Notes under the pieces: model-generated
Databases searched by the model: none
The model's input: the letters and a program-made list of their open reading frames with translations, nothing else
What the model was told of the DNA's origin: nothing
Shown here: piece after piece, positions 20,444-31,643 of the stretch
Numbering within the stretch: position 1 is the first letter of the stretch
How the letters are laid out: each line of letters opens with the position of its first letter
Assembly (NCBI RefSeq): GCF_000219215.1
Contig: NC_015726.1
Location: 744,001 to 808,000, forward strand
From: Cupriavidus necator N-1
GTDB taxonomy: Bacteria; Pseudomonadota; Gammaproteobacteria; Burkholderiales; Burkholderiaceae
Length of the DNA stretch: 64,000 bases
Reading direction: 5' to 3'
Position numbers and translations under genes: made by a program

Positions 20444-21217
20444 TTACCAGCGCATCTGCGCGTTCTTGCCGCCGGTGCTGACCGTCGCGGTCTTGGTCCG
20501 GCCCTGGTAAGTCGCCCGCACGTTGTACGTGCCCGACGGCGCCTTCAGCAAGCAGCGCGGACCGTCGGCGATAAAGCTGGCGACCTCCTTGCCGCCGCGC
20601 ATCAGCTTGACGTCCACGTCGGACAGGTACTCGCCGCGCGCGCCCTGCGTGAACAGCAGGCTCATGTTGTACTTGCGCGCCTGCGATTGCAGCGCGACCT
20701 GCTCGTCTTCGGCGACACCGCCACAGATATAGGCGACCGAGCCGGCCGTACGCTGGACCATGGCTTCACGCGGCGGCGGCGGGGGCGGCGTGGTCAGCGG
20801 CGGGCGTGGCTGCGCGGGCGCTGCCATCGGCGGTGGCGCCGGCGCAGTTGGTGGCGTGCCGGTGGGTGCGGGTGCCGGGGATGCCATCGGCGGCGGTGCT
20901 GCCGTGGCAGGGGCCGCTATGCCCGGTGCGGGCTGTGTGGCAGGGGGCATGGTGTCGGCCGGCGGCGCGGCCGGCATCGTGGCACCCGGGGTCGGGGCCA
21001 TGGTGCTGCCCGGGGCAACTGGCGCCAGGGCGGCAGGTGCAGGGTTGGTGTCTACCACCGGCGCCTGCGCATGGCTGGCAGCCGGCACCAGGGCCAGCAG
21101 CGCGACCACGCCGGCGCTGAGCGCGATCACCAGGCGCTTGACGCGCGAGCGGCGTGCCAGGCGCGCTTCGACAATTTCCAGCGAACGGGTAGGGGCAAAC
21201 GGGAGCAGTTGCGGCAT
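20444..21217 (-). CDS. Proline/alanine-rich exported or membrane-anchored protein of unknown function
   Basis: A 257-residue protein not recognised as a known family. A basic N-terminus and one hydrophobic segment (about residues 28-48, ending PAASHAQA) suggest a signal peptide or anchor. Residues about 52-150 are low complexity, almost only Pro, Ala, Thr, Met and Gly. The C-terminal 105 residues form a compact domain with two cysteines (YICGGVAED and RCLLKAPSG) and a beta-rich ending (GTYNVRATYQGRTKTATV) resembling carboxypeptidase-regulatory-like folds. It is convergent with pilL. Confidence 0.75.
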   Translation of the reverse strand: MPQLLPFAPTRSLEIVEARLARRSRVKRLVIALSAGVVALLALVPAASHAQAPVVDTNPAPAALAPVAPGSTMAPTPGATMPAAPPADTMPPATQPAPGIAAPATAAPPPMASPAPAPTGTPPTAPAPPPMAAPAQPRPPLTTPPPPPPREAMVQRTAGSVAYICGGVAEDEQVALQSQARKYNMSLLFTQGARGEYLSDVDVKLMRGGKEVASFIADGPRCLLKAPSGTYNVRATYQGRTKTATVSTGGKNAQMRW

Positions 21218-21405
21218 CGTGGCCTCCTTGGGCGAGCTTCGGAATCAGATGCCCCGGAGGACCCCGTGGGATCACTTCGGGTCTCTCTTTTCTATCCTAG
21301 GGCTCAAGGGTGGGCGACAGTGCCGGGGTTGGTCCTACATCCGCGTCAGCCGACGGCGCATTGTGGCCCGCAGGCGGCGTGCGAGCGACTTCGCAGGTAC
21401 CGGAA

Positions 21406-21439
21406 GAAAAACGGCCCTTCCCGCAGGGGAAGGGCCGTT
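21406..21439 (-). terminator. Rho-independent terminator of the MFS/SDR/ALDH operon
   Basis: A perfect 13-bp stem (AACGGCCCTTCCC and its complement) with a GCAG loop. On the minus strand it is followed by TTTTTC, 27 bp after the MFS stop. Confidence 0.85.
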
Positions 21440-21465
21440 GACGGCGCGTGATCCTGGCGGGCGGG

Positions 21466-22773
21466 TTATTTCTGGCTCACCAGCCGCTTGGGCACCGACA
21501 GCGTCAGCGCCGCGCCCACCACCAGGCACGCGGCCAGCAGGTACATGCCCGAATCGGTGCTGTGGGTCAGGTCCTTGAGCCAGCCCACCGCATAGGGGCT
21601 GAGGAAACCAGCAAGGTTGCCCAGCGAGTTGATCAGCGCGATGCCCGCGGCCGCGCCAGTGCCGGCCAGAAAGGAAGTCGGCAGGCTCCAGAACAGCGGC
21701 AGCGTGGTCAGGATGCCGATGGTGGCCAGCGTCAGCGCCACCATTGCCAGCGTGGTGTCGCTATGCCATTGCACCGACAGCAGCAGGCCCAGCGAACCGG
21801 CCAGCGCGGGCAGCGCGATATGCCAGCGGCGCTCGCCGCTGCGGTCTGCGCTGTAGGCCACCAGCACCATGCCGACCACCGCGCAGCCATAGGGGATGGC
21901 GGTCAGCAGGCCGATATCGAGCGCGCCCTTGACGCCGGTCTGCTTGATGATGGTCGGCAGCCAGAAGCTGACGCCGTACAGGCCCATCACGAAGCAGAAG
22001 TAGATCGCGCTCATCAGCCAGACGCGCGGGCTGGACATCACGGTGCGGATCGGCGGGTCTTCCTTGTGCGCATCCTCGCTGGCGATATTGCGCTCCAGCA
22101 GCGCCTTCTCTTCCGGCGACAGCCACTTGGCGTGGGCGATGCGGTCGTCCAGGTAGGCCAGCACCCACAGGCCCACCAGGATCGACGGAATGCCCTCGAG
22201 CAGGAACATCCATTGCCAGCCGGACCAGCCGTTGTGGCCGTGGAAGGACTGCATGATCCAGCCTGACAGCGGCCCGCCGATTACGCCTGCCAGCGCGACC
22301 GCGGTCATGAAGTAGGTGGTGGTGCGCCCGCGCCGGTTGGCCGGGTACCAGTAGGTCAGGTACAGGATGATGCCGGGGAAGAAGCCTGCCTCGGCAATGC
22401 CCAGCAGGAAGCGCAGCACGTAGAACATGGTCGGCGTGGTGACGAACATCATCGCCGCCGAGATCGCGCCCCAGGTGATCATGATGCGCGCGATCCAGAT
22501 GCGCGCGCCCACCTTGTGCAGGATCACGTTGCTGGGCACTTCGAACAGGAAGTAGCCGATAAAGAAGATGCCGGCGCCCAAGCCATAGATGGTCTCGCTG
22601 AACTGCAGGTCGTTGAGCATCTGCAGCTTGGCAAAGCCCACGTTGACGCGGTCCAGGTAGGCCACCACGTAGCACATCAAGAGGAAGGGCACCAGGCGCC
22701 AGCTGACCTTGCGGTAGGTGGCGTCTTCAAAGGCGGCGTCGCTGACGCCGGGGCTCACTGCGGTCGTTGTCAT
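21466..22773 (-). CDS. MFS transporter, anion:cation symporter (ACS) type
   Basis: A 435-residue, 12-helix permease. It has the ACS-family start (YLDRVNVGFAKLQM, and GYFLFEVPSNVILHKVGAR about residues 70-90). Relatives import sugar acids, aromatic acids, tartrate or phthalate. The ATG has an AGGAG site. It is last in an operon with an aldehyde dehydrogenase and an SDR oxidoreductase, so it probably imports the compound they oxidise. Substrate not determined. Confidence 0.88.
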   Translation of the reverse strand: MTTTAVSPGVSDAAFEDATYRKVSWRLVPFLLMCYVVAYLDRVNVGFAKLQMLNDLQFSETIYGLGAGIFFIGYFLFEVPSNVILHKVGARIWIARIMITWGAISAAMMFVTTPTMFYVLRFLLGIAEAGFFPGIILYLTYWYPANRRGRTTTYFMTAVALAGVIGGPLSGWIMQSFHGHNGWSGWQWMFLLEGIPSILVGLWVLAYLDDRIAHAKWLSPEEKALLERNIASEDAHKEDPPIRTVMSSPRVWLMSAIYFCFVMGLYGVSFWLPTIIKQTGVKGALDIGLLTAIPYGCAVVGMVLVAYSADRSGERRWHIALPALAGSLGLLLSVQWHSDTTLAMVALTLATIGILTTLPLFWSLPTSFLAGTGAAAGIALINSLGNLAGFLSPYAVGWLKDLTHSTDSGMYLLAACLVVGAALTLSVPKRLVSQK

Positions 22774-22834
22774 GCTGTCTCCTGAGGATATGGCGCTTCT
22801 GTGTGACGCGTTTTACAGCTACGGTACGACCGGC

Positions 22835-23593
22835 TCAGACGCAGCGGCCGCCGTCCACTTCGATGCAGGTGCCGGTGATAAAGGCCGCTTCGTCCGAGGC
22901 CAGGTACAGGCAGGCGTTGGCCACGTCCTGCGGGGTCGACATGCGGCCCATCGGGATGGTGGCAAGGAACTTGGCGCGGTTCTCGGGCGTATCGGGCATG
23001 CCCATGAATTCTTCGAGCAGTGCGGTGGCGCCGATCACCGGGTTGACGCAGTTGACGCGGATATTGTCCTTGCCGAGTTCCGCGGCCATGGCCTTGCTGG
23101 CGGTGATCACCGCGCCCTTGCTGCCGTTGTACCAGACCAGGCCTGGGCGCGGCCGGATGCCGGCGGTGGAGGCGATATTGACGAACACGCCGCCGCCGCG
23201 CTGGCGGAAGTGCGGGATAAAGGCGCGCGCCGACCAGTAGATGCTCTTGAGGTTGACGGCGTAGACGCGGTCGAACTCCTCCTCGGTGACTTCGAGGATG
23301 GGCTTGTTGCGATGGGTCGTGCCGGCGTTGTTGACCACGATATGCACGTCGCCGAAGGTGGCCAGCGCGGCTTCGCGCATGGCTTCGGTGTCGGCTTCGC
23401 GCGAGACGTCGGCGCGCACCGCGCGGGCCCGGCCGCCGGCGTCGCGGATCGCGGCGGCGACGCGTTCGGCGGCTTCCTCGCGCAGGTCGGCGACCACCAC
23501 GTTGGCGCCTTCGCGCGCGAAGGTGTGGGCAATGCCTTCGCCGAACCCGGAACCGCCGCCGGTGACGATCGCTACCTTGTTGGCCAGTCTCAT
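22835..23593 (-). CDS. Short-chain dehydrogenase/reductase (glucose 1-dehydrogenase-like SDR)
   Basis: A 252-residue classical SDR with the cofactor loop TGGGSGFGEGIA (about residues 11-22), the NNAGT motif and the catalytic Tyr-Lys in YNGSKGA. An Asp at the end of strand beta-2 (VVVADLREE) favours NAD over NADP. The C-terminus CIEVDGGRCV is typical. An AGGAGA site precedes the ATG. It sits between the small membrane protein and the MFS gene in the operon. Confidence 0.9.
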   Translation of the reverse strand: MRLANKVAIVTGGGSGFGEGIAHTFAREGANVVVADLREEAAERVAAAIRDAGGRARAVRADVSREADTEAMREAALATFGDVHIVVNNAGTTHRNKPILEVTEEEFDRVYAVNLKSIYWSARAFIPHFRQRGGGVFVNIASTAGIRPRPGLVWYNGSKGAVITASKAMAAELGKDNIRVNCVNPVIGATALLEEFMGMPDTPENRAKFLATIPMGRMSTPQDVANACLYLASDEAAFITGTCIEVDGGRCV

Positions 23594-23654
23594 GGCTTGT
23601 CTCCTGGTGTTGTGGTTATGTTCTGGTGATCAGTGCTGCGAGGGGTCTCAATGC

Positions 23655-23897
23655 CTAATGCGAGAACGGCCCCTGGCCGCGCAGTGCATTGGCAACCATC
23701 ATCAGTGCCAGCAGGAAGGGCAGTGCCACATACAGGCACCAGTGCACGCGGTCGCCGACGACGTCGCCCCACTTGCGCTTGAAGACCTGCAGCCGCGGCA
23801 TGCCGGAAGGATTGGTGGCGCGCTTGTTCCGCACATGCCACGCCATCCAGAAGAAGAAGATGGCAAAGGCGACGGACAGGAAATTGATGTTACCCAT
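23655..23897 (-). CDS. Small membrane protein of unknown function
   Basis: An 80-residue protein with two hydrophobic segments (about residues 6-20, INFLSVAFAIFFFWMAW, and 54-70) separated by a basic loop containing RLQVFKRKWGD. Its start overlaps the end of the aldehyde dehydrogenase gene by 8 bp, which indicates translational coupling. I do not recognise the family. Its fixed place between two catabolic genes suggests a membrane role tied to the same pathway. Confidence 0.7.
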   Translation of the reverse strand: MGNINFLSVAFAIFFFWMAWHVRNKRATNPSGMPRLQVFKRKWGDVVGDRVHWCLYVALPFLLALMMVANALRGQGPFSH

Positions 23898-25326
23898 GTT
23901 GGATGGCGATGGTTTTCAGGGTGGTGAATCCGTACAGGGCCTCGAAGCCCTTCTCGCGGCCGTAGCCGGACTGGCCGGTGCCGCCGAAGGGCAGCTCCAC
24001 GCCGCCGCCGGCACCGTAGTTGTTGATAAAGACCTGGCCCGCGCGCAACTTGTGCGCCAGGCGCAGCTGGCGCCCGCCGTCGCGCGTCCAGACCCCGGCC
24101 ACGAGCCCGTAGGGCGTGCCGTTGGCCAGTGCGATGGCTTCGGCCTCGGTGTCGAACGGCATGGCGGCCAGCAGCGGGCCGAACACTTCTTCCTGCGCCA
24201 GCCGGTGCGCCGGCGGCACGTCGCGGAACAGCATCGGCACCTGGTAGTAGCCGGCCTCCGGCGCCTCGGCCACGATCTGGCCCTGAGCCATCACCGACAC
24301 GCCGGCGTGCTGCGCATCGGAAACGAAATCCCACACGCGCTGCTGCTGCTTGCGGCTGATCAGCGGGCCGCATTCCAGGTCCAGCTCTGACGGGCCCACG
24401 CGCAGCGACTCGAACACCGACGCCAGTCGGTCGAGCAGTGCGTCATAGACTGGCCGCTCCACCAGCAGGCGGCTGCCGGCCGAGCAGGTCTGGCCGGCAT
24501 TCTGCACGATGCCGTTGACTACCACCGGCACCAGCGTATCCAGGTCGGCATCGGCAAAGACGAGCTGCGGCGACTTGCCGCCCAGCTCCAGCGTGACCGG
24601 CACGTGGTTCTCGGCGGCCAGCTGGGCCACCTGCTTGCCGGTCTGGGGCGAGCCGGTGAACGAGATATGGTTGATGCCCGGGTGGCGCGCCAGCGCGGCG
24701 CCGGCTTCATGGCCGTAGCCGGTGATGATATTGAGCGCACCTTCGGGCAGACCGGCCTCGGCGGCGATCTCGGCCACGCGCAGCAGCGACAGGCAGGCGT
24801 CCTCGGCCGGCTTGACCACGCAGGCGTTGCCGGTGGCCAGCGCCGCGCCCACGCTGCGCCCGAAGATCTGCAGCGGGTAGTTCCAAGGGATGATGTGGCC
24901 GGTCACACCGTGCGGCTCGCGCACGGTCAGCACGGTGTAGCCGGGGTTGTAGGGGATGGTCTGGCCGTGCAGCTTGTCGACCGCGCCGGCGTAGAACTCG
25001 AAATAGCGGGCCACGGCGCGGGCATCGGCGCGCGCCTGGCGCAGCGGCTTGCCGGTGTCGCGGGCCTCGAGCGCGGCCAGCTCGTCCTCGTGGGCGATCA
25101 GCGCCACGGCGACGCGGTTGAGCAGGCGCACCCGCTCGGCTGGCGCCATCTGGCCCCAGGCGCCTTCGGCGGCCTGGCGGGCCGCATGGACGGCGACGTT
25201 GATATCGGTGGCGTTGCCGCGTGCGATCTCGGCGAACGGCTCGCCGTTGGACGGATCGAAGACCTTGATGCGCAGGCCGTTGTCGGGCGCGATCAGGCGG
25301 TTGGCGACGAAGTGCTGGGCGTGCAT
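23890..25326 (-). CDS. NAD(P)-dependent aldehyde dehydrogenase
   Basis: A 478-residue class I/II-type enzyme oxidising an aldehyde to a carboxylate. The general base Glu is in VTLELGGKSPQLV (about residues 244-256), the catalytic Cys in NAGQTCSAGSRLLV (about 277-290), and the Rossmann SFTGSPQTGKQV and C-terminal PFGGTGQSGYGREKG are present. A GGAG site precedes the ATG. It is first in the minus-strand operon. Substrate unknown. Confidence 0.92.
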   Translation of the reverse strand: MHAQHFVANRLIAPDNGLRIKVFDPSNGEPFAEIARGNATDINVAVHAARQAAEGAWGQMAPAERVRLLNRVAVALIAHEDELAALEARDTGKPLRQARADARAVARYFEFYAGAVDKLHGQTIPYNPGYTVLTVREPHGVTGHIIPWNYPLQIFGRSVGAALATGNACVVKPAEDACLSLLRVAEIAAEAGLPEGALNIITGYGHEAGAALARHPGINHISFTGSPQTGKQVAQLAAENHVPVTLELGGKSPQLVFADADLDTLVPVVVNGIVQNAGQTCSAGSRLLVERPVYDALLDRLASVFESLRVGPSELDLECGPLISRKQQQRVWDFVSDAQHAGVSVMAQGQIVAEAPEAGYYQVPMLFRDVPPAHRLAQEEVFGPLLAAMPFDTEAEAIALANGTPYGLVAGVWTRDGGRQLRLAHKLRAGQVFINNYGAGGGVELPFGGTGQSGYGREKGFEALYGFTTLKTIAIQHG

Positions 25327-25481
25327 GGGTGGCTCCGGGGCAGCAGGTGCAACAGGGGGGGCAGCACGGCGGCTGCACTATTCAGTGACGGCTGAAGAAT
25401 GCGCCATTATCGCCGACACCGGCCAGCGTGCAATGCGCCGTGCCTGGCCCAGTTGTCAGCCTGCGGTCAGGCACGAGCCGC

Positions 25482-25487
25482 TATAAT
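25482..25487 (+). promoter_or_regulatory. -10 element TATAAT of ppa
   Basis: A perfect TATAAT followed by GCC lies 43 bp before the ppa start. No good -35 is seen at 17 bp; a TTGTCA lies too far upstream. Confidence 0.55.
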
Positions 25488-25529
25488 GCCCGCCATCCAA
25501 CAACACACCGCAGGCATCTGGAGAATCGC

Positions 25530-26057
25530 ATGAGCTTCAATCTCGTGTCCCCGGGCAAGGACATCCCCAACGATTTCAACGTCATCATCGAGATCTCGGC
25601 CCAGAGCGATCCGGTGAAGTACGAGGCAGACAAGGAAACCGGCCTGCTGTTCGTCGACCGCTTTATCGGCACCGGCATGCGCTATCCGGCCAACTATGGC
25701 TACATCCCGCAGACGCTGTCGGGCGATGGCGACCCGGTGGATGTGCTGGTGCTGTCGCCGTTCCCGATCCTGGCCGGCGCCGTGGTGCGCTGCCGTGCAC
25801 TCGGGATGCTGAAGATGACCGACGAGTCGGGCGTGGACGCCAAGCTGGTGGCTGTACCCCTGGATAAGCTGTCGCCGGCCACCGCCTACATGAAGGGCCT
25901 GTCGGACGTGCCGCAGAATCAGCTGGACCAGATCAAGCACTTCTTTGAGCACTACAAGGCACTGGAAGCCGGCAAGTGGGTCAAGGTCGAAGGCTGGGCC
26001 GGCATCGAGGAAGCCCACAAGGAAATCACCGACGGCGTGGCCAACTACAAGAAGTAA
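25530..26057 (+). CDS. ppa: Inorganic pyrophosphatase (family I)
   Basis: A 175-residue cytoplasmic enzyme hydrolysing pyrophosphate. The active-site signature [11 protein letters not shown] (about residues 66-76) provides metal-binding aspartates; [15 protein letters not shown] and [12 protein letters not shown] also belong to the family. The start is set by a GGAGA site and the usual N-terminus [13 protein letters not shown]. The length is normal for the hexameric bacterial type. Confidence 0.97.
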   Translation: MSFNLVSPGKDIPNDFNVIIEISAQSDPVKYEADKETGLLFVDRFIGTGMRYPANYGYIPQTLSGDGDPVDVLVLSPFPILAGAVVRCRALGMLKMTDESGVDAKLVAVPLDKLSPATAYMKGLSDVPQNQLDQIKHFFEHYKALEAGKWVKVEGWAGIEEAHKEITDGVANYKK

Positions 26058-26078
26058 GCTGAACCGCCGCTGAAGAAG

Positions 26079-26100
26079 CCCCGCTCCGGCGGGGTTTTTT
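26079..26100 (+). terminator. Rho-independent terminator of ppa
   Basis: A 6-bp stem CCCCGC / GCGGGG with loop TCCG, followed by six T, 22 bp after the ppa stop. Confidence 0.88.
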
Positions 26101-26181
26101 GTTGCCGCGCGCTTGACGCACCGCAGTACCTGGGCAAGTGCCTTGCGCTACGCTGTGCGGGTGCTGACAAGAGGAGTCCCC

Positions 26182-26754
26182 ATGCATTCCATCACCGAAA
26201 TCCAGGCATCGCCGCAGGCCTTGTCGCCGTCGCGCCGCTATGACCGGCTGGCGGTGTGCTTCCACTGGGCGGTATTCCTGCTGGTGGCGCTGGCCTATGC
26301 CGCGATCGAGCTGAAGGGCAGTTTTGCCAAGGGCACGCCGCCGCGCGCGCTGGCGATGACGGTCCATGAATGGGCAGGCGCTCTGGTGCTGGTGCTGGCG
26401 GTGCCGCGCCTGCTGTGGCGCCTGGTGCACGGCGCGCCCGCGCCGGAGCCGGGCGCGCGCTGGATGCAGTTGGTCGGCGAGGCCATGCACTGGGTGTTTT
26501 ACCTGTATATCCTGGCCCAGCCGCTGCTGGGGCTGCTGGCGATGAACGCTGGCGGCCACCTGCTGGTGCTGCCTTCGCTGGGGATAGAAGTGCCAGCGCT
26601 GGTGGCAGCCGACCCGGCGCTGAAGGACACCGTCAAGGCAATCCACGAGACCCTGGGCACCGCCTTCTACCTGGTGATCGGGCTGCATGCGATGGCGTCG
26701 CTGTTCCACCACTACATGCTGGGCGACAATACGCTACGGCGGATGTGGCGCTGA
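26182..26754 (+). CDS. Cytochrome b561 (CybB-like)
   Basis: A 190-residue membrane protein with four helices and histidines in the expected places for two b haems (FHWAVFLL, VHEWAGALVLVLA, and GLHAMASLFHHY near the end). The ATG at 26182 has an AAGAGGAG site, so the longer upstream frame is not used. This family carries electrons in the inner membrane, for example oxidising quinol with superoxide. Confidence 0.9.
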   Translation: MHSITEIQASPQALSPSRRYDRLAVCFHWAVFLLVALAYAAIELKGSFAKGTPPRALAMTVHEWAGALVLVLAVPRLLWRLVHGAPAPEPGARWMQLVGEAMHWVFYLYILAQPLLGLLAMNAGGHLLVLPSLGIEVPALVAADPALKDTVKAIHETLGTAFYLVIGLHAMASLFHHYMLGDNTLRRMWR

Positions 26755-26770
26755 GCGCCGGCTCGCGTGT

Positions 26771-28018
26771 TCAGGCGCGGGCGAACGGGTTGCGCTCGCC
26801 CAGCTCGTCCAGGTAGGCGTCGATGCCCTGGCGCTCGCGTTCCAGGAAGCGCTCGACGGCATCGGCAAAAGCGGGATGCGCCAGCCAGTGGGCCGAGCGC
26901 GTGGCCACCGGCAGGAAGCCGCGCGCCATCTTGTGCTCGCCCTGGGCGCCGCCTTCGAAGGTGCGTATGCCTTGCTCGATGCAGAATTCCAGCGGCTGGT
27001 AGTACGCGGTTTCGAAGTGCAGGCAGGCGTGGTACTCCAGCGCGCCCCAGTAGCGCCCGTAGAGCGTGCTGACTTCGGGCGTATCGTCATAGACCAGCAG
27101 CGAGCTGGCGATGGGCTGGCCCTCGCGCTCGGCGATCACCAGCAGCAGGTGCTGCGGCATGGCGGCGCCGATGCGCCGGAAGAAATCCAGGTTCAGGTAG
27201 GGCGTGGAATGGTGCTCGCGGTAGGTCTGGCGATAGCACCGGTTGAAGAACTTCCACGCATCGTCGTCGATCTGCGCGCCACGCAAACGCCGGAAAGTGA
27301 TGCCGGCCTGCGCCACCTGGCGGCGCTCGGCGCGGATGTTCTTGCGCTTTTTCTGCGACAGCGTGGCGAGGAAGTCGTCGAAGCTGCCGTAGCCGTCGTT
27401 GGTCCAGTGGAACTGCACGCCGTGCCGCATCAGCATGCCGGCCTGCTGCATCAGGGCGGCCTCGGCCTCGTCGGGGAACAGGATGTGCAGCGACGACATC
27501 TGGCTTTCGGCGGCCAGCGCCAGCGCCATCTGCAGCAGCAGGCGGCGCGCATGGGCGTCTTCGGCCAGCAGCCGCGCGCCGCGCACCGGCGTGAAGGGAA
27601 TTGCCGCCAGCCATTTGGGGTAGTACTCGAGCCCGTTGCGGGCATAGGCGTCGGCCCAGGCCCAGTCGAAGACATACTCGCCATAGGAATGCGCCTTGGC
27701 GTAGAGCGGCATGGCCGCGGCCAGCCGTTCCGGGTGGCCGTCCTTGGCCGGAGCCCATAACGTCAGGTAGCGCGGGTTCCACCCGGTTTCGGCGCAGGCG
27801 CTGCCGCTGGCGTGCAGGGCATGCAGGAAGGCGTGCTTCAGGAACGGCGTGGCATCCGCGTGGTGCGCCACCAGGGCGTCCCAGGCGGCGGCATCGATCT
27901 CGCCCAGGTCGGAGATGATCTCGGTACGGTATTCCTGCGCAGGGTCGCCCGCCGCCTTGCGCTTGTGCTGTGCCGGCTGGCGCTGGTCCTTGCCAGGCAC
28001 GCATGATTCAGACTGCAT
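26771..28018 (-). CDS. GNAT-fold peptidoglycan-type acyltransferase (DUF482/PF04339)
   Basis: A 415-residue soluble protein of the DUF482 family, related to FemAB-like N-acyltransferases. Recognisable blocks are FLKHAFLHALHASG, LSQKKRKNIRAERR (about residues 221-234), CYRQTYREHHSTPYLNLDFF and GAQGEHKMARGFLPV near the C-terminus. The biochemical function is not known. It is divergent from nadE with about 190 bp between. Confidence 0.85.
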   Translation of the reverse strand: MQSESCVPGKDQRQPAQHKRKAAGDPAQEYRTEIISDLGEIDAAAWDALVAHHADATPFLKHAFLHALHASGSACAETGWNPRYLTLWAPAKDGHPERLAAAMPLYAKAHSYGEYVFDWAWADAYARNGLEYYPKWLAAIPFTPVRGARLLAEDAHARRLLLQMALALAAESQMSSLHILFPDEAEAALMQQAGMLMRHGVQFHWTNDGYGSFDDFLATLSQKKRKNIRAERRQVAQAGITFRRLRGAQIDDDAWKFFNRCYRQTYREHHSTPYLNLDFFRRIGAAMPQHLLLVIAEREGQPIASSLLVYDDTPEVSTLYGRYWGALEYHACLHFETAYYQPLEFCIEQGIRTFEGGAQGEHKMARGFLPVATRSAHWLAHPAFADAVERFLERERQGIDAYLDELGERNPFARA

Positions 28019-28105
28019 TGCACCAGTTTCCGTCTGTGGATCGAGCGAGTCTACCGGAAACGATGCGCCGTTGCTGTGCCCGCGGCAGGCGCGGGGCGGC
28101 CGTCG

Positions 28106-28111
28106 TAAAAT
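28106..28111 (+). promoter_or_regulatory. Candidate -10 element TAAAAT of nadE
   Basis: TAAAATGG lies 97 bp before the nadE start; the same motif precedes glnB, ftsK and serS. Confidence 0.4.
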
Positions 28112-28207
28112 GGAGCATCCTCGTCACCAGTGCTGCCGAGGCATCCCGGGATGCTTCAGGCGGCCCGCCTGCGCGCGGCATGGTCCGTCCGATAACCAAG
28201 GCCCGAT

Positions 28208-30256
<2,049 letters not shown>

Positions 30257-30275
30257 TGACCGTTTCTTGCCGATA

Positions 30276-30310
30276 AGAAAAATGGCCCGCATCGTGCGGG
30301 CCATTTTTCT
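30276..30310. terminator. Bidirectional Rho-independent terminator
   Basis: A perfect 16-bp stem (AGAAAAATGGCCCGCA and its complement) with a 3-nt loop, A-tract before and T-tract after. It lies between convergent nadE and the SMR exporter gene. Confidence 0.9.
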
Positions 30311-30323
30311 GACTGCGTGATTG

Positions 30324-30650
30324 TCATGGCGCCGGGCCGGAAACCAGTTTCAGCCCCACCACGCCACCCAGGATCAGCGCGATGCAGCCCATGCGCGCCA
30401 GCGACGCGGGCTCGCCCAGCCAAAGCATCCCGAGCATCGCGGTGCCCGCCGCGCCGATACCGGTCCACACCGCATAGGCCGTGCCCACCGGCAGCACGCG
30501 CAGCGACAGCGTCAGAAGCAGGATGCTGGCCATCCCGGTGGCGACCGCATAGACGCTGGGCCAGAACCGGCTGAAGCCGGCCGACCATTTCATGCCGAAG
30601 GCGAAGGCGATTTCAAGCAGGCCGGCAACGGCCAACAGGGTCCAGGACAT
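30324..30650 (-). CDS. sugE: Small multidrug resistance family exporter, Gdx/SugE type
   Basis: A 108-residue, four-helix protein matching SugE closely. It starts MSWTLLAVAGLLEIAFAFGM, with the essential Glu at residue 13, and has LPVGTAYAVWTGIGAAG in helix 3. The SugE (Gdx) branch exports guanidinium and some quaternary ammonium ions. Its start follows the stop of the SLAC1-type gene by a few bases, and the ribosome binding site overlaps that stop, so translation is coupled. No guanidine riboswitch was recognised upstream. Confidence 0.9.
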   Translation of the reverse strand: MSWTLLAVAGLLEIAFAFGMKWSAGFSRFWPSVYAVATGMASILLLTLSLRVLPVGTAYAVWTGIGAAGTAMLGMLWLGEPASLARMGCIALILGGVVGLKLVSGPAP

Positions 30651-30653
30651 CTC

Positions 30654-31643
30654 TCAGGCGGCCAGCAGGCGATGCGTGAACAGGCTGTGCAGCGTGCGCA
30701 CGAACAGCACCACGATCGCGGTCGTCAGCACCAGCAGGATCAGTCCCGCCAGCCAGGCCAGCACGGCGGACTGCTCGTGCCCGGCGTACTTCAGCGCCGC
30801 GTTCGATAGCGCCGCCATCGGGAAGCTGATGGCCCACCACGACGGCGCGAACGGCGCCGGGCGGCGGAACACGCGCCACGACAACAGCAGGAACAGGAAC
30901 AGGCCGAAGTAGAACAGCATGCCGGCGAACATGTCGACGCTGCCGGTCATATTGACGTAGGCCAGGAAGCCCACCTCGAACGGCGCGATCAGGATGATCA
31001 GCGACGGCACCATGCCGGCCGGTAGCGGATCGTGGTGGATCAGGCGCGAGATGATCATGGTGAAGAACACCAGCGCGATCACGGTGCCGACGCCGACGGC
31101 GAGCAGGTTGACTTCATGCGCCCAGGCCATCGGCATGGTGCCGCCGGCCACGGCGATGTCCAGCGTGGCCACGCCGGGGATCAGCCACGCCGGCACCACG
31201 TTCGCCGCCTCGGTCCGGCCGTGCAGCAGCCGCCCGGCGATGACAAAAGTCAGCCCCACGGTGATCACGGTACCGAGCGTCCAGATCATCTGGCCCAGAG
31301 TCTCGTGATGCGCGCTGACCACCGACGACAGCAGCAGGATCGCAATCGCGATGGTGCCGAAGAAGTTGCCGGCGACGGGGTGGCTGAACTCGGCCCTGAC
31401 CGCGTCCGGGTAGCGCAGCCACTTGGCCAGGTAGCCGGCGGCCAGCGCCAGGAAGGCGAGCACCGCGACCACGCCAACCGCGTTGCCAATGACGGGGCTG
31501 ACGCCGAATGCGGAGCCGGCGCCGCGCCATGCCATGGACAGGCCAGACAGGCCCATGACGGCGCCAAACAGGTTGACCGGAAGGTGTTTCACAGAGCTGC
31601 GCGGCGCCGGCAGGGTGGCCGCGGGATGGGCTGCAAGAGTCAT
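30654..31643 (-). CDS. SLAC1/TehA-type anion channel (tellurite-resistance/dicarboxylate transporter family)
   Basis: A 329-residue protein with about ten membrane helices of the TDT/SLAC1 fold. The start HLPVNLFGAVMGLSGLSMAW and the VPAWLIPGVATLDIAVAG segment are characteristic. Family members pass anions such as nitrate, sulfite, chloride or malate. It is the first gene of a two-gene unit with sugE and divergent from a lipoprotein gene. Confidence 0.88.
   Translation of the reverse strand: MTLAAHPAATLPAPRSSVKHLPVNLFGAVMGLSGLSMAWRGAGSAFGVSPVIGNAVGVVAVLAFLALAAGYLAKWLRYPDAVRAEFSHPVAGNFFGTIAIAILLLSSVVSAHHETLGQMIWTLGTVITVGLTFVIAGRLLHGRTEAANVVPAWLIPGVATLDIAVAGGTMPMAWAHEVNLLAVGVGTVIALVFFTMIISRLIHHDPLPAGMVPSLIILIAPFEVGFLAYVNMTGSVDMFAGMLFYFGLFLFLLLSWRVFRRPAPFAPSWWAISFPMAALSNAALKYAGHEQSAVLAWLAGLILLVLTTAIVVLFVRTLHSLFTHRLLAA

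Noticed and set aside
20760..21060. CRISPR or tandem DNA repeat in the proline-rich gene
   Set aside because: The repetition is only codon-level Pro/Ala bias; no regular repeat-spacer pattern.
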